A stretch of DNA of 64,000 nucleotides from Mesobacillus subterraneus (GTDB lineage Bacteria > Bacillota > Bacilli > Bacillales > Cytobacillaceae): the NCBI RefSeq assembly GCF_023715485.1, contig NZ_JAMBOF010000001.1, positions 62,001 through 126,000 of the forward strand. Reading direction: 5' to 3'. The position numbers were made by a program, and so were the translations under genes. The notes below the pieces were generated by a model. The model searched no databases and was not told where the DNA came from. It saw only the letters and a program-made list of their open reading frames with translations. Below are positions 17,302 to 26,611 of the stretch, in pieces (within the stretch, counting starts at the first letter, position 1; every line of letters starts with the position of its first letter).

Positions 17302-19098
17302 TTGAAATACGACTTAGTCCTGCTCCATGCTCCAAGTGTTTACGATTTCAGGAAAAATGCGCTGCTTGCTGGTCCGATCAGTGATGTTGTACCATCCTCA
17401 CCAGTGTTTGAAATGTATCCAATTGGTTTGACGAGTATAGCTGAATATCTTGAGCGGCAAGGGCTGCGTGTGAAAATCATCAACATCGCGAACCGTATGC
17501 TGATGGATGAAAAGTTTGATGTGGAAAAGAAACTGAAAAGAATCAAGACAAGGGCTTTTGGCATCGATTTGCACTGGCTGCCACATGCACACGGAAGCAT
17601 TGAACTTGCTAAGATTGTCAAAAATCTCCATCCTGATATCCCGATGATTTTTGGCGGTCTATCCGCCACCTATTACCATAAAGATCTGATTGAGTACCCG
17701 TTCATTGATTTTGTCATGAGGGGTGATTCAACCGAAAAATTAATGCTCCTTCTGATCAATCATCTCAGGAACGGGACGCACCAGCTCGGCGGAATCCCGA
17801 ACCTGACATGGAAGGAAGACGGCAAGCCTGTATATAATCCGTTAAGCCATGTCCCTGACAGCCTGGACGAGTTTGATATTCCGGGGTATCGATACACGAT
17901 AAAATCGGTGTTTAAATATAAAAACTTTCTGGATCCGCTTCCCTATAACGGCTGGCTTCAGTACCCCAATACAGCGATTTTGACAGCGAAGGGATGTACA
18001 CAGGGCTGCTTGATTTGCGGCGGATCAAAGCAATCTTATAAGGATAATTGCAATCGGAAAGTGCTGGCGAAACGGTCGCCAGAAAAGCTCGTTGAAGATA
18101 TAGTTTTCATCCAGCGCTTCAGCAGGGCACCAATTTTTATCCTGCATGATATTCGTCAGGCAGGCAAAGAGTATGTTGACGAATTCTTTGATCGTCTCGG
18201 AAAAATCAAGCTTAAAAATGAACTTGTTTTCGAATTGTTCCAGTATGCGAATGAGGAATTTTTCGAGAAAATTGAAAGGGTTGTCCCTAAGTATAGTATT
18301 GAGCTGACTCTGGAAACCCATGATGAAAAAATTCGCCGCTACAATGGCAAATTCAATTGTACGAACGTAAAAGTAATCGAAACGCTGCAGTCTGCATTGA
18401 AGCATAGCTGCAAAAAGATTGATATTTTCTTTATGGTCGGTATTCCGCATCAGGACTATCAGAGTGCTCTTGATAATGTTGGTTTTTGCGAAGATATTCA
18501 CATTGCTTGCGGAGAGGATAAACGACTTTCGTATTTTGTCGCACCGCTTGCACCGTTCCTTGACCCAGCCAGCCCTGCTTTCGAAAATCCCGAAAAGCAC
18601 GGGTATAAAAAATTCTGCCACACGATTGAGGATCATCGAAGAGCAATTACCCAGCCTTCATGGAAGTATATGCTCAGCTTCGAAACTGATTATATGACCA
18701 GGGATGACATCGTGAAATCAACATATGAGTCCGCTAAGAATTTGAATGCATTCAAGCTAAAATACGCACTCGTTGACCAGAAGACACATGATGAAGTAAA
18801 CGAAAAAATAAATAAGTCCCTTGAATATATCGAAAAAATTGATGAGATCATCGCCCTCCCTGAACAGGAAAAACAACATCACCTTGCCTTGCTAAGCAAA
18901 GAAATGGAAGAGGTGAATAAATACAGCATTTGCGGAAAGCATGAATTGAAATGGGAAGTGAAAAAACATTACGCAAACATATTCTCGCTTACTGCAATAG
19001 GTGTTGAATTGCTGATTGAAGATATTTTTGTAAATGTGAAGCAGCGCTTTCATGAATATAATAGAAGGGTTGCTGAGGCGACAAAAGGCAGGACATAA
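17302..19098 (+). CDS. B12-binding radical SAM protein
   Basis: About 598 residues. The N-terminal third (YDLVLLHAPSVYDF..., GGLSATYYHKDLIEYPFIDFVMRGDSTEKL) resembles a cobalamin-binding Rossmann domain. The radical SAM cluster is CTQGCLIC (Cx3Cx2C) about residue 235, followed by GG. It resembles an orphan family with fused domains that I recall annotated as B12-binding/radical SAM (Ta0216-like); the reaction is unknown, though such proteins often methylate or rearrange unactivated carbons. TTG 17302 is chosen: GAGGTG lies six bases upstream; GTG 17293 overlaps that site. It stands alone with its own terminator. Confidence 0.82.
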   Translation: MKYDLVLLHAPSVYDFRKNALLAGPISDVVPSSPVFEMYPIGLTSIAEYLERQGLRVKIINIANRMLMDEKFDVEKKLKRIKTRAFGIDLHWLPHAHGSIELAKIVKNLHPDIPMIFGGLSATYYHKDLIEYPFIDFVMRGDSTEKLMLLLINHLRNGTHQLGGIPNLTWKEDGKPVYNPLSHVPDSLDEFDIPGYRYTIKSVFKYKNFLDPLPYNGWLQYPNTAILTAKGCTQGCLICGGSKQSYKDNCNRKVLAKRSPEKLVEDIVFIQRFSRAPIFILHDIRQAGKEYVDEFFDRLGKIKLKNELVFELFQYANEEFFEKIERVVPKYSIELTLETHDEKIRRYNGKFNCTNVKVIETLQSALKHSCKKIDIFFMVGIPHQDYQSALDNVGFCEDIHIACGEDKRLSYFVAPLAPFLDPASPAFENPEKHGYKKFCHTIEDHRRAITQPSWKYMLSFETDYMTRDDIVKSTYESAKNLNAFKLKYALVDQKTHDEVNEKINKSLEYIEKIDEIIALPEQEKQHHLALLSKEMEEVNKYSICGKHELKWEVKKHYANIFSLTAIGVELLIEDIFVNVKQRFHEYNRRVAEATKGRT

Positions 19099-19111
19099 AC
19101 GCAGGTAAAGT

Positions 19112-19145
19112 AATGCCCATTAGGTAAATTCCTAATGGGCATTTT
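19112..19145 (+). terminator. Terminator after the radical SAM gene
   Basis: Stem ATGCCCATTAGG / CCTAATGGGCAT, 12 bp, 6-base loop, short T tail. Confidence 0.85.
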
Positions 19146-19235
19146 GGGTTCGGAAAAATTAAATGTTTAAAGACCTCATTATTGTGAAAAATGTAAGAGA
19201 AAATTAAATTAGAAAACAGTAAAGCAGGTGAAGGA

Positions 19236-20198
19236 ATGTCATCCGTAATAAAATTTTTTAAGAGAGGCAATAAGTCTTCCGGGATTGCGGCAATCGGGAA
19301 TACGTTTCTTGCTGTAGTTAAAGGAGTTGCTGCGGCCACTAGCGGAAGCGGTACGATGCTGGCAACCACCCTGCACTCTGTTGCAGATGCATTGAATCAA
19401 TTCTTTGTTTTTATTGGAAGTTCGATTTCTGAAAAAGAGGCTACAAAACGTTTTCCGATGGGATTTGGACGAGTTGTAAACTTGTTCGTCCTGGTTGCGG
19501 TCATCATTATTTCGATTATGGCCTATGAAACCATAATAAAAGGTTGGGAATTAATCCAACATCCAAAGGCGTCAACGAACCTCTGGCTTAACATAGCCAT
19601 AATGGGTTTGGCACTGCTGGTAGATGGAGCTATCCTTTTTAAGGCTATGAAAGAAATCGCACATGAAACAAGAACAGAGGCCAAAGGCGCCGGGCTTATC
19701 GCTAATGCCTTCAAAAATGTCAGCCGGGCCGCACCGCCTACCAGGCTGGTATTTTATGAAGATTTGATTGCAACTTTTGGGGCATTGCTCGCTTTAGTCA
19801 CCATCGTGTTGGCTGATTTAACAGGTTATTATTTCCTTGATGGAATAGGGACTCTTCTTATTGGAGTGCTGCTGATTGGCATCGCTCTAAAAATTGGCTA
19901 TGAGAACACGGTTGGACTGATTGGAGTTGCTGCCCCGAAGGAACTCGAGGACAGAATTGCCCAAACCATCCTTTCAGATCCTGATGTAGTCGATATCAAT
20001 AAACTAAGGATTATTCAGGAAGGAAGACATTATCACGTTGAAAGCTATCTGGAACTCCGTAAAGGACTGACTCTGGCAGATGCAGACGACATAAAGTACA
20101 GGGTAAGGGATAAAGTGCTCACTGATCCTGATGTTGACGACGTAGTAATGGGGATTATAGAAGCCGACGACATCCAAACATGGAAGCTTGAAAATTAG
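19236..20198 (+). CDS. cation diffusion facilitator family transporter
   Basis: CDF protein of 320 residues in the cytoplasmic membrane. TM2 carries HSVADALNQ (HxxxD metal site); the other intramembrane site is YEDLIATFG. Four to six helices occupy residues 15-225 and a CDF cytosolic domain follows (DPDVVDINKLRIIQEGRHYHVESYLEL). It lacks the His-rich loops of CzcD and belongs to another CDF branch; substrate (Zn, Mn or Fe) cannot be told. AGGTGAAGG precedes the ATG. Confidence 0.85.
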   Translation: MSSVIKFFKRGNKSSGIAAIGNTFLAVVKGVAAATSGSGTMLATTLHSVADALNQFFVFIGSSISEKEATKRFPMGFGRVVNLFVLVAVIIISIMAYETIIKGWELIQHPKASTNLWLNIAIMGLALLVDGAILFKAMKEIAHETRTEAKGAGLIANAFKNVSRAAPPTRLVFYEDLIATFGALLALVTIVLADLTGYYFLDGIGTLLIGVLLIGIALKIGYENTVGLIGVAAPKELEDRIAQTILSDPDVVDINKLRIIQEGRHYHVESYLELRKGLTLADADDIKYRVRDKVLTDPDVDDVVMGIIEADDIQTWKLEN

Positions 20199-20207
20199 AT
20201 GGATCAA

Positions 20208-20245
20208 AAAACCCGGCCAGATATAATCCTGGCCGGGTTTATCAA
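20208..20245. terminator. Bidirectional terminator between convergent genes
   Basis: Stem AAACCCGGCCAG / CTGGCCGGGTTT, 12 bp. The minus strand gives a run of T after the stem; the + strand has TTT only. Confidence 0.85.
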
Positions 20246-20252
20246 TGAAATT

Positions 20253-21602
20253 TTATGACAATACTTCAGTCTTATTCAGCAAAAAATTTTCCACTGGTTT
20301 TTCTGATTCGAGTTGTTTTGTTACTTCGATATATTTGATATGGTGATCTTCCATCTCAAGAATTTTGAAAAGGAAAGGACTGCAGCTGATAATGTCGCCC
20401 TGCTTTACTTCATAATTTTCGGTTAGCATCCATCCACCGAGTGTATCGACATCTTCATCATTTATATCAAGGCCAAGAAGGTCATTGACTTCACTTATAA
20501 GCACCTTCGCATCAATGATATATTGGGTGTCTTTAATCTTGCGGATCATTGGAATCTCATCCATATCAAACTCATCGCGAATTTCGCCGACGATTTCTTC
20601 AAGAATATCTTCAACGGTTACAAGCCCGGAAGTACCGCCATATTCATCCATCAAAATGGCCATATGAATACGTTCCTTTTGCATTTTGACAAGCAAATCA
20701 TGAATCGCAATGCTGTCGATAACCCTGATGATTGGACGAATATATGATTCTAGCGTTTTTTCGCTGCGGCCTTGCTCATCTATTAGATCTGTCATGACTT
20801 CTTTTATATTGACTAACCCGACGATGTGATCCTTGTCGCCATCAATGATCGGGTAGCGTGTGAATTTCTCTTCTTTTACAACCTGGAGGAATGTCTCCAG
20901 TGTATCTTCCTTCGAAAGAGAAATGATCTCTGTCCGGGGCACCATGATTTCTTTGGCGATCCGGTTGTCGAATTCGAAGATTTTGTTTACATACTTAAAC
21001 TCTGACTGGTTGATTTCACCACTTTTAAAGCTCTCAGAAAGGATGATGCGAAGTTCCTCTTCAGAATGTGCCAATTCATGCTCAGAAGCGGGCTTTAATC
21101 CAACAAGGCCTGTAGCCAGTCGTGCAGATCCGTTCAATGCCCAGATGAAAGGGTACATTATTTTGTAGAACAAGATCAGTGGACGAGCTGTGTTAAGTGA
21201 AACCCACTCTGCTTTTTGAATCGCTAACGTTTTCGGGGCCAATTCTCCGACCACCACATGCAGAAATGTGATAATGGCAAACGATATTCCTACTGCCAAA
21301 ACGTGGCTAAATGATTCTGGAATATCCAGACTGTGAAACACTGGGCGAAGCATTGAAGCAATCGTCGGTTCACCAAGCCAGCCTATTCCTAGAGCGGTAA
21401 CTGTAATTCCAAGCTGGCAAGCGGATAAATACTCATCCAGATTTGAAATTACCCTTTTTGCAGCTATGGCCTTTTTGTTGCCTTCTTCTATTAATTGATC
21501 AATTCTGGAACTTCTCACTTTAACAATCGCAAATTCTGATACGACGAAAAATGCCGTTAAAGCAATTAAAATGGCTATCATAACCAAGTTAAATATGTCC
21601 AA
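20253..21602 (-). CDS. CNNM/CorC (hemolysin family) transporter, MpfA/YhdP-like
   Basis: Membrane protein of 449 residues: a DUF21 (CNNM) domain with four hydrophobic segments in residues 1-180, a CBS pair (about 205-335, EIMVPRTEIISL... and HIVGLVNIKEVM), and a C-terminal CorC_HlyC domain (about 350-430). The family includes the magnesium-export factor MpfA (YhdP) of B. subtilis. The start is TTG 21602 with AAGGGA seven bases upstream. The site can be sequestered in a leader hairpin, and a long structured leader precedes it. Which paralogue (YhdP, YrkA, YqhB) it represents is not decided. Confidence 0.88.
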   Translation of the reverse strand: MDIFNLVMIAILIALTAFFVVSEFAIVKVRSSRIDQLIEEGNKKAIAAKRVISNLDEYLSACQLGITVTALGIGWLGEPTIASMLRPVFHSLDIPESFSHVLAVGISFAIITFLHVVVGELAPKTLAIQKAEWVSLNTARPLILFYKIMYPFIWALNGSARLATGLVGLKPASEHELAHSEEELRIILSESFKSGEINQSEFKYVNKIFEFDNRIAKEIMVPRTEIISLSKEDTLETFLQVVKEEKFTRYPIIDGDKDHIVGLVNIKEVMTDLIDEQGRSEKTLESYIRPIIRVIDSIAIHDLLVKMQKERIHMAILMDEYGGTSGLVTVEDILEEIVGEIRDEFDMDEIPMIRKIKDTQYIIDAKVLISEVNDLLGLDINDEDVDTLGGWMLTENYEVKQGDIISCSPFLFKILEMEDHHIKYIEVTKQLESEKPVENFLLNKTEVLS

Positions 21603-21850
21603 ATAAATTCCCTTAGCCCGTAACTATACGGGTAAGGAGTCACCTCCCGATAAACTGTAAATTAAGCCTGAAACAAAGGCTCGATTTTTTGAATAAATTT
21701 GATAAACCAAGAAATTAAAACGGCCCGTTCCCGTGCGGCTATGGCAGCCAGGGCCAAAATCCTGTTATGCTGTTGCATCCGCAGCTATGGCTGTTACATT
21801 CTTGATACGATAGATTGCCCCATCATACCACCTCAGCTTTTTTAATTTAA
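21603..21850 (-). promoter_or_regulatory. Structured 5' leader of the CNNM gene, possible riboswitch
   Basis: An extended -10 TGGTATAAT at 21856-21864 implies a transcript start near 21850. The 250-nt leader contains hairpin 1 (21804-21829, 8 bp with wobbles), hairpin 3 (21722-21755, GGCCC...GGGCC around GGCT/AGCC), two copies of GCnGCTATGGC, and near the start codon CCTTACCCGTA / TACGGGCTAAGG (21611-21637) masking the ribosome site. A competing GGAG-GTGA-CTCC hairpin overlaps it. I do not recognise the aptamer. Confidence 0.55.
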
Positions 21851-21864
21851 AATTAATTATACCA

Positions 21865-22104
21865 TATTGTGAGAAGTTAAGGTGAGATTAAATACGGTTT
21901 GATAATAATGTATGAAACTTACACATAAAGTATGAAGTTTATGATTAATTATATTGGAAAATTCTGATTTTAACAAATATACATTAATCTGTCTCACTGA
22001 AAAATTTCCCAATGGGAAAATCATCCTCTTTTAACTGTAAATTAACATTTAATGTTTGAAACAAATTGAAATATTCTGTAAAATTTTAAAAAAGGAGGCT
22101 GTCT
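21865..22104. other. AT-rich divergent promoter region
   Basis: No gene. TTGAAA (22056-22061), 17 bases, TAAAAT (22079-22084) is a sigma-A-like promoter for the downstream kinase, though it would leave a very short leader. Confidence 0.4.
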
Positions 22105-23172
22105 ATGAGTATTTTTACGTCCAGCTTGGAAGAGAAATTGAATGAACTTGCGAAACCAAACGAAAATATATGGGTTGAGACAGTGATGGACTTCGTTTGC
22201 AAGCGCACCCCTGAAGGTCTTATTAAGTATGTGTCTCAGTCTGTAACCGCCATGCTCGGATACGAGCCTTCTGAGTTGATCGGCAGACTATATACTTTAT
22301 TCGTCCATACTGAGGATTACAAAAGAATCGCTTGTCTAGCCATGCCTGAAGGTGAGGAATTATGCAGCGTGACTTACCGTATAAAGCGGAAAGACGGTGT
22401 GTTTATATGGGTCCGTTCACAAATCTCTTTGAGCCGTCATCCTGAGACGAATCAACCACTGGAATTGGTTTCTTTTACAAGCGATGTCTCGGCAAGGATT
22501 AAGTCGGAACATTTTATCCTTGAATATGAAAAACTCAACGTCGTTGGACAGCTTGCAGCCGGCATCGCTCATGAAATCAAGAACCCTTTGACGAGCTTGA
22601 AGGGCTTCATTCAGCTGATGAAAGCGGGGCAAGAACTGAACCATAACTATTTAGCGATCATGGATGAGGAAATAAAACGAATGGAAGCTGTTTCCCAGGA
22701 ATTGATGCTGATGGCAAAGCCGCATAAATCAGATTTCAAATCCTTTGATATCAATAATTTGGTGGATCATGCTATTACCCTGCTAATGGCAGAAGCAGCA
22801 AAGAAATGTGTCGAGATTATAAAGCACTCCAGTCTTGATGATGGAAGTTTTTTTTGTGATGGCAATAAGGTCAAACAAGTTTTAATCAACTTATTGATGA
22901 ATGCAATTGATGCCATGGATCTTCCTGGTAAAATAACTGTTGCTTTATCAAAATCCGAGAATAATTTCATCATCTCGATCATCGATACAGGCAAAGGGAT
23001 CCCGCCAGAATGTCTAGACAAAGTCGGCAAGCCATTTTTCACAACAAAAGAAAACGGGAACGGTCTGGGATTGATGATCTGCTATAAAATCATTGAAGAG
23101 CATGGGGGCAAAATTGCGTTGAGTTCCAGTCCAGAAGGGACGACGTTCACCATCTTTCTCCCAGTCCGGTAA
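22105..23172 (+). CDS. PAS-domain sporulation-type sensor kinase (orphan)
   Basis: Soluble histidine kinase, 355 residues. A PAS domain (about 22-135; GYEPSELIGRLYTLFVHTED) is followed by HisKA with GIAHEIKNPLTSLKGFIQLM (His about residue 155) and an ATPase domain (NLLMNAIDAMD, DTGKGIPPE, NGLGLMICYKIIEEHGG). The H-box is of the KinA-KinE class that feeds the Spo0F phosphorelay. No response regulator is adjacent, which fits an orphan phosphorelay kinase. AAAGGAGG precedes the ATG. Confidence 0.88.
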   Translation: MSIFTSSLEEKLNELAKPNENIWVETVMDFVCKRTPEGLIKYVSQSVTAMLGYEPSELIGRLYTLFVHTEDYKRIACLAMPEGEELCSVTYRIKRKDGVFIWVRSQISLSRHPETNQPLELVSFTSDVSARIKSEHFILEYEKLNVVGQLAAGIAHEIKNPLTSLKGFIQLMKAGQELNHNYLAIMDEEIKRMEAVSQELMLMAKPHKSDFKSFDINNLVDHAITLLMAEAAKKCVEIIKHSSLDDGSFFCDGNKVKQVLINLLMNAIDAMDLPGKITVALSKSENNFIISIIDTGKGIPPECLDKVGKPFFTTKENGNGLGLMICYKIIEEHGGKIALSSSPEGTTFTIFLPVR

Positions 23173-23192
23173 GTAAATAGATGTAGATGAGT

Positions 23193-23756
23193 CTATAATG
23201 AAAAAGAGCGTTTTTCCTTTGCCCATTCTCTTGAAAGGAGACCATATACGATTAAATCATGAAATCTTCCGTTTAAATTTTCCCCATCACGAATGATGCC
23301 CTCTCGATAAAACCCCAGGCGTTCGGGGATTCCCTGGCTTTTATAGTTGTCATTACCGCAACGAATCTCAATGCGGTTAAGACCAAGGTCATGAAAGGCA
23401 TGATTGATTACTGCTTTTACAGCCTTGCTCGTGATTCCCTTTCCCTGCATATTTTCAGATAAGTAATATCCAATGCTTGCCTGGGAATTGTTCCAATCAA
23501 TCCCATGAAGGCTGATGCTGCCTGCCAGAATCCCTCTGTACCTCATCCCTAAATGATAGCTGTCCTTTTCATAGAATTGCCTATGCCACATTTGGATAAC
23601 TGTATAAAATTGTCCCGCGGAGTGCATGCCGTCAACCCACGGCAGCCATTTGCGCAAATAGAACCGGTTGGAATCAACCAGCCAGAAAAGCTCCCCAGCT
23701 TCATGCTGCTCGAATTGACGGAGTTCAAGGTCAGAATCCACTTTTAAATAAAACAT
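23193..23756 (-). CDS. GNAT acetyltransferase, RimJ/RimL (YdaF) type
   Basis: N-acetyltransferase of 187 residues using acetyl-CoA. Features are LELRQFEQHEAGELFWLVDSN at the N-terminus, the acetyl-CoA loop NMQGKGITSKAV (Q-x-x-G-x-x), and LNRIEIRCGNDNYKS. This is the ribosomal-protein acetyltransferase-like subfamily; B. subtilis YdaF has about the same length. The actual substrate is unknown. ATG 23756 follows AGGAGG by five bases; the frame upstream of it has no site. Convergent with the PAS kinase, only 20 bp apart. Confidence 0.85.
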   Translation of the reverse strand: MFYLKVDSDLELRQFEQHEAGELFWLVDSNRFYLRKWLPWVDGMHSAGQFYTVIQMWHRQFYEKDSYHLGMRYRGILAGSISLHGIDWNNSQASIGYYLSENMQGKGITSKAVKAVINHAFHDLGLNRIEIRCGNDNYKSQGIPERLGFYREGIIRDGENLNGRFHDLIVYGLLSREWAKEKRSFSL

Positions 23757-23877
23757 TTTAGCCTCCTGAAGTTCCTCTGGTATTATCATCCAATTTAATC
23801 AATGGGGTTTATTCCTTTTGAATGAGGGAATAAAACCTTACATTGTTTTTTACACTTTTTTATCTGGGAGGAAGAAT

Positions 23878-25152
23878 ATGAAATTAACTACAAAGATATT
23901 GATTGGTCTTGGGCTTGGTGCCATGACAGGATTGATCCTTAACATCTTTTCACCCGAATTATTCACTGTTTTAGATAAATTTTTATTTACGCCCCTGGGC
24001 AAGATTTTCATTAATTTAATCAGCATGCTCGTTGTGCCGATTGTCTTGTTTTCTATTATTCTCGGAACTGCCGGACTGGGTGATCCGAAAAAACTCGGCA
24101 GGATCGGATTTAAGACGGTAAGTTACTTCTTAGCGACAACAGCCATTGCGATAATCATTGGCATTTCATTGGCTTACATTATTAAGCCGGGCTTAATGGG
24201 AGAGTTTGATACAAGCGGAGCTGAATTCAAAGCCGAAAAAGCTCCACCGGTAAGTGAAACCTTCTTAAATCTTATTCCAGCGAATCCATTTGAAGCACTG
24301 ACTTCTGGAAACATGTTGCAAGTCATTGTCTTTGCTCTATTTATCGGGATTGCTTTAACTGCACTTGGAGAGAAAACAAAAGGTGTCCTGAACTTAATCG
24401 AACAAGGAAATGACATCATGATGTATTTAGTCGGTCTTGTAATGAAGTTTGCGCCATACGGAACTTTTGGCTTGATTGCGACTGCGATCGGCAGCCAGGG
24501 AATCGATGCGATCAAGGCGATGGGAGTATATATGATTGTCGTTGTATTAGCTCTGGTGATCCATGCTCTTTTCACTTACGGATCCAGCGTGTATTTTCTT
24601 GGAAAAATGAACCCATTTGCGTTTTTCAAAGGATTCTCTCCTGCCATGGGAGTCGCGTTTAGTACTTCAAGCAGTAATGCTACACTTCCTGTATCAATGG
24701 AAACAGCGCAGAAGAACCTTCGTGTTCCTGAATCAGTCAGCAGCTTTGTACAGCCCCTGGGAGCAACAATCAATATGGATGGAACAGCAATCATGCAAGG
24801 GGTTGCGACTATTTTCATAGCCCAGGTATACGGTGCTGACCTGACACTTGCAGAACTTGGGACAGTTGTACTAACTGCAGTGCTCGCTAGCATTGGTACA
24901 GCGGGTGTACCGGGAGTAGGTTTGATCATGCTCGCGATGGTTTTGCAATCTGTCGGATTGCCTGTTGAAGGAATTGGATTGATTTTAGGTATTGACCGTC
25001 TTCTGGACATGGCTCGTACTGCTGTCAATATTACAGGCGATGCAGCTTGTGCTGTAATTGTCACTGAATCTGAGAAGAAGCATGTTGTAAGAACCGAAAA
25101 AAAGAAAGTGAACAGTATGAAAGATAACCGTTCACTTGAGTATTCAGAATAA
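23878..25152 (+). CDS. dicarboxylate/amino acid:cation symporter (DAACS, GltT/GltP-like)
   Basis: Secondary transporter of 424 residues in the cytoplasmic membrane, importing glutamate, aspartate or C4-dicarboxylates with Na+ or H+. Signature elements are the serine-rich hairpin AFSTSSSNATLPVSME, the NMDGTAIMQGVATIFIAQ motif, and TM8 DRLLDMARTAVNITGDA with the substrate-binding Arg and Asn. The start at 23878 follows GGGAGGAAGAAT; an upstream in-frame TTG at 23818 has no site. Monocistronic, with a terminator. Confidence 0.9.
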   Translation: MKLTTKILIGLGLGAMTGLILNIFSPELFTVLDKFLFTPLGKIFINLISMLVVPIVLFSIILGTAGLGDPKKLGRIGFKTVSYFLATTAIAIIIGISLAYIIKPGLMGEFDTSGAEFKAEKAPPVSETFLNLIPANPFEALTSGNMLQVIVFALFIGIALTALGEKTKGVLNLIEQGNDIMMYLVGLVMKFAPYGTFGLIATAIGSQGIDAIKAMGVYMIVVVLALVIHALFTYGSSVYFLGKMNPFAFFKGFSPAMGVAFSTSSSNATLPVSMETAQKNLRVPESVSSFVQPLGATINMDGTAIMQGVATIFIAQVYGADLTLAELGTVVLTAVLASIGTAGVPGVGLIMLAMVLQSVGLPVEGIGLILGIDRLLDMARTAVNITGDAACAVIVTESEKKHVVRTEKKKVNSMKDNRSLEYSE

Positions 25153-25159
25153 AAAGCAA

Positions 25160-25192
25160 GAGACCCAGCGGTTGCCAGCTGGGTCTTTTTGT
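25160..25192 (+). terminator. Symporter terminator
   Basis: Stem AGACCCAGC / GCTGGGTCT, 8-base loop, T5. Confidence 0.9.
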
Positions 25193-25324
25193 TTGCTTAT
25201 CTTCTCGTGAACTTTGTTGCTATTACACCCAAAGTGAAAATCGAATTTGGATTTTGAAGAGTTTTACTGCATTCCCTGTTCAGAAATCTTCTCGATAAGG
25301 GTTTGTATAATATTCATTCATGCA

Positions 25325-26455
25325 TTAGTTTTCAATTCCCGTAAGCGGCAGCAACATGATAAACGATGTTTTCTCCGGTTCTGAAGAACATGCCAGGATT
25401 CCTTTATGCTTTTCGATGATTTCCCGGCAGACGAATAAGCCGAGCCCGGTCCCGAGTGTCTTTGTCGTAACAAAAGGTTCGAAAATCGTCTTGAGCAAAT
25501 TATCTGGAATGACTGGACCGTTATTTGAGATTTCTACTTTAATATGAGTGTCATTGACGAAAAATCCCTTAATTTCAATTTTAGGATCATCGCGGTATTG
25601 GCTTAATACATCGATTGCATTAAAGATGATATTGATGAGCACCTGTCTGATTTCATCGGCATACCCATACAGTTCCATATCATCTGCGACATTCTTGGTG
25701 ATCCTTACATTCGTATCGAGTATGCTGGGATAAAGGAAATTCAATACTTCATCAATCATTTTATTCAAGGAGAACTGACTTTTTTCTTTTCCAATCAGCT
25801 CTTTCTTGGATAGTAGCAAAAATTGCGAAATGCGGAAATTTAACTGCTCCAATTCGCTCGAGATAATATCTAGATACTTCATATCCTCATGATCAGATTT
25901 TAATAGCTGGATAAAACCCTGGATTGAAGTGAGTGGATTTCGGAATTCATGGATAAAGCTTGATGTCATTTGCCCCAGCAGAGTCAATCTGTCTTTATGG
26001 GTCGAATCGATGAACTCGTCTTTTTCCTCGATGATCTTATTTTTTTGTTCATTATAATAAGAAACAGCGTAATACAGGAAAGTATCGAAACAGTAATTGA
26101 TTCGGTTGATGGCATCCTGAAGATCTTCCCATTCCATGTTGAGCTTATGGAGATGCTTATAGACGATGGAGCGGCCGGAATTTACGTTATAAACAAAATC
26201 TCCAATATTGATTTCCGCACGCACCCGTTCTTCTCCTACGATAAAAGCGAGCTTCTGCAAATGCTCATCTAGCTCCTCATTTGACTTTGAGAACACAGAA
26301 ATTATGATTCCATACATTTCTTCAGCATTTTTGCTTACTTTTACTTTATATGGGTCATCCTCAGATACTAATATATTTTCAGTCCAGTCGGCGATCAGAT
26401 TTTCTTTTTCACTAGTCAGGAAGCTAAGCAATCGATTGTCGGTAATTGGCAGCAT
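25325..26455 (-). CDS. HisK_N sporulation-type histidine kinase (orphan)
   Basis: Soluble kinase of 376 residues. Residues 1-150 resemble the globin-like HisK_N sensor domain, known from Bacillus anthracis sporulation-inhibitory kinases (BA2291 type). HisKA carries MTSSFIHEFRNPLTSIQGFIQLL (His near residue 169) and the ATPase domain has NIIFNAIDVLSQ, NNGPVIP and TGLGLFVCREIIEKH. No regulator is adjacent. It could feed or drain the Spo0F phosphorelay. GGGGGA precedes ATG 26455. Spo0A-like boxes lie 60-100 bp upstream. Confidence 0.87.
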   Translation of the reverse strand: MLPITDNRLLSFLTSEKENLIADWTENILVSEDDPYKVKVSKNAEEMYGIIISVFSKSNEELDEHLQKLAFIVGEERVRAEINIGDFVYNVNSGRSIVYKHLHKLNMEWEDLQDAINRINYCFDTFLYYAVSYYNEQKNKIIEEKDEFIDSTHKDRLTLLGQMTSSFIHEFRNPLTSIQGFIQLLKSDHEDMKYLDIISSELEQLNFRISQFLLLSKKELIGKEKSQFSLNKMIDEVLNFLYPSILDTNVRITKNVADDMELYGYADEIRQVLINIIFNAIDVLSQYRDDPKIEIKGFFVNDTHIKVEISNNGPVIPDNLLKTIFEPFVTTKTLGTGLGLFVCREIIEKHKGILACSSEPEKTSFIMLLPLTGIEN

Positions 26456-26519
26456 TTTATTGAGTCCCCCAGTTTTACTTTTCCGTATTAAAGATTCGGG
26501 GGAAAATACGAAAACCCTT

Positions 26520-26556
26520 TGTCGAATCTTAAGAAGATTCGCGGAAACACGTCGAA
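26520..26556. promoter_or_regulatory. Spo0A-box-like pair upstream of the HisK_N kinase
   Basis: TGTCGAA at 26520-26526 is an exact consensus 0A box; CGTCGAA at 26550-26556 differs at one base. Between them lies a perfect 8-bp inverted repeat CGAATCTT / AAGATTCG (26523-26541). Confidence 0.55.
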
Positions 26557-26611
26557 TAGCTAAAAATATGACTAAAGTCTGAGATTTCTTGCAGTTATAA
26601 GGGAATATAAA

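Noticed and set aside
21603-21850. M-box or yybP-ykoY riboswitch call
   Set aside because: The conserved blocks I remember for these families (for example GGTGAGGCTCC, GGGGAGTAGC) are not present; left as an unidentified leader.
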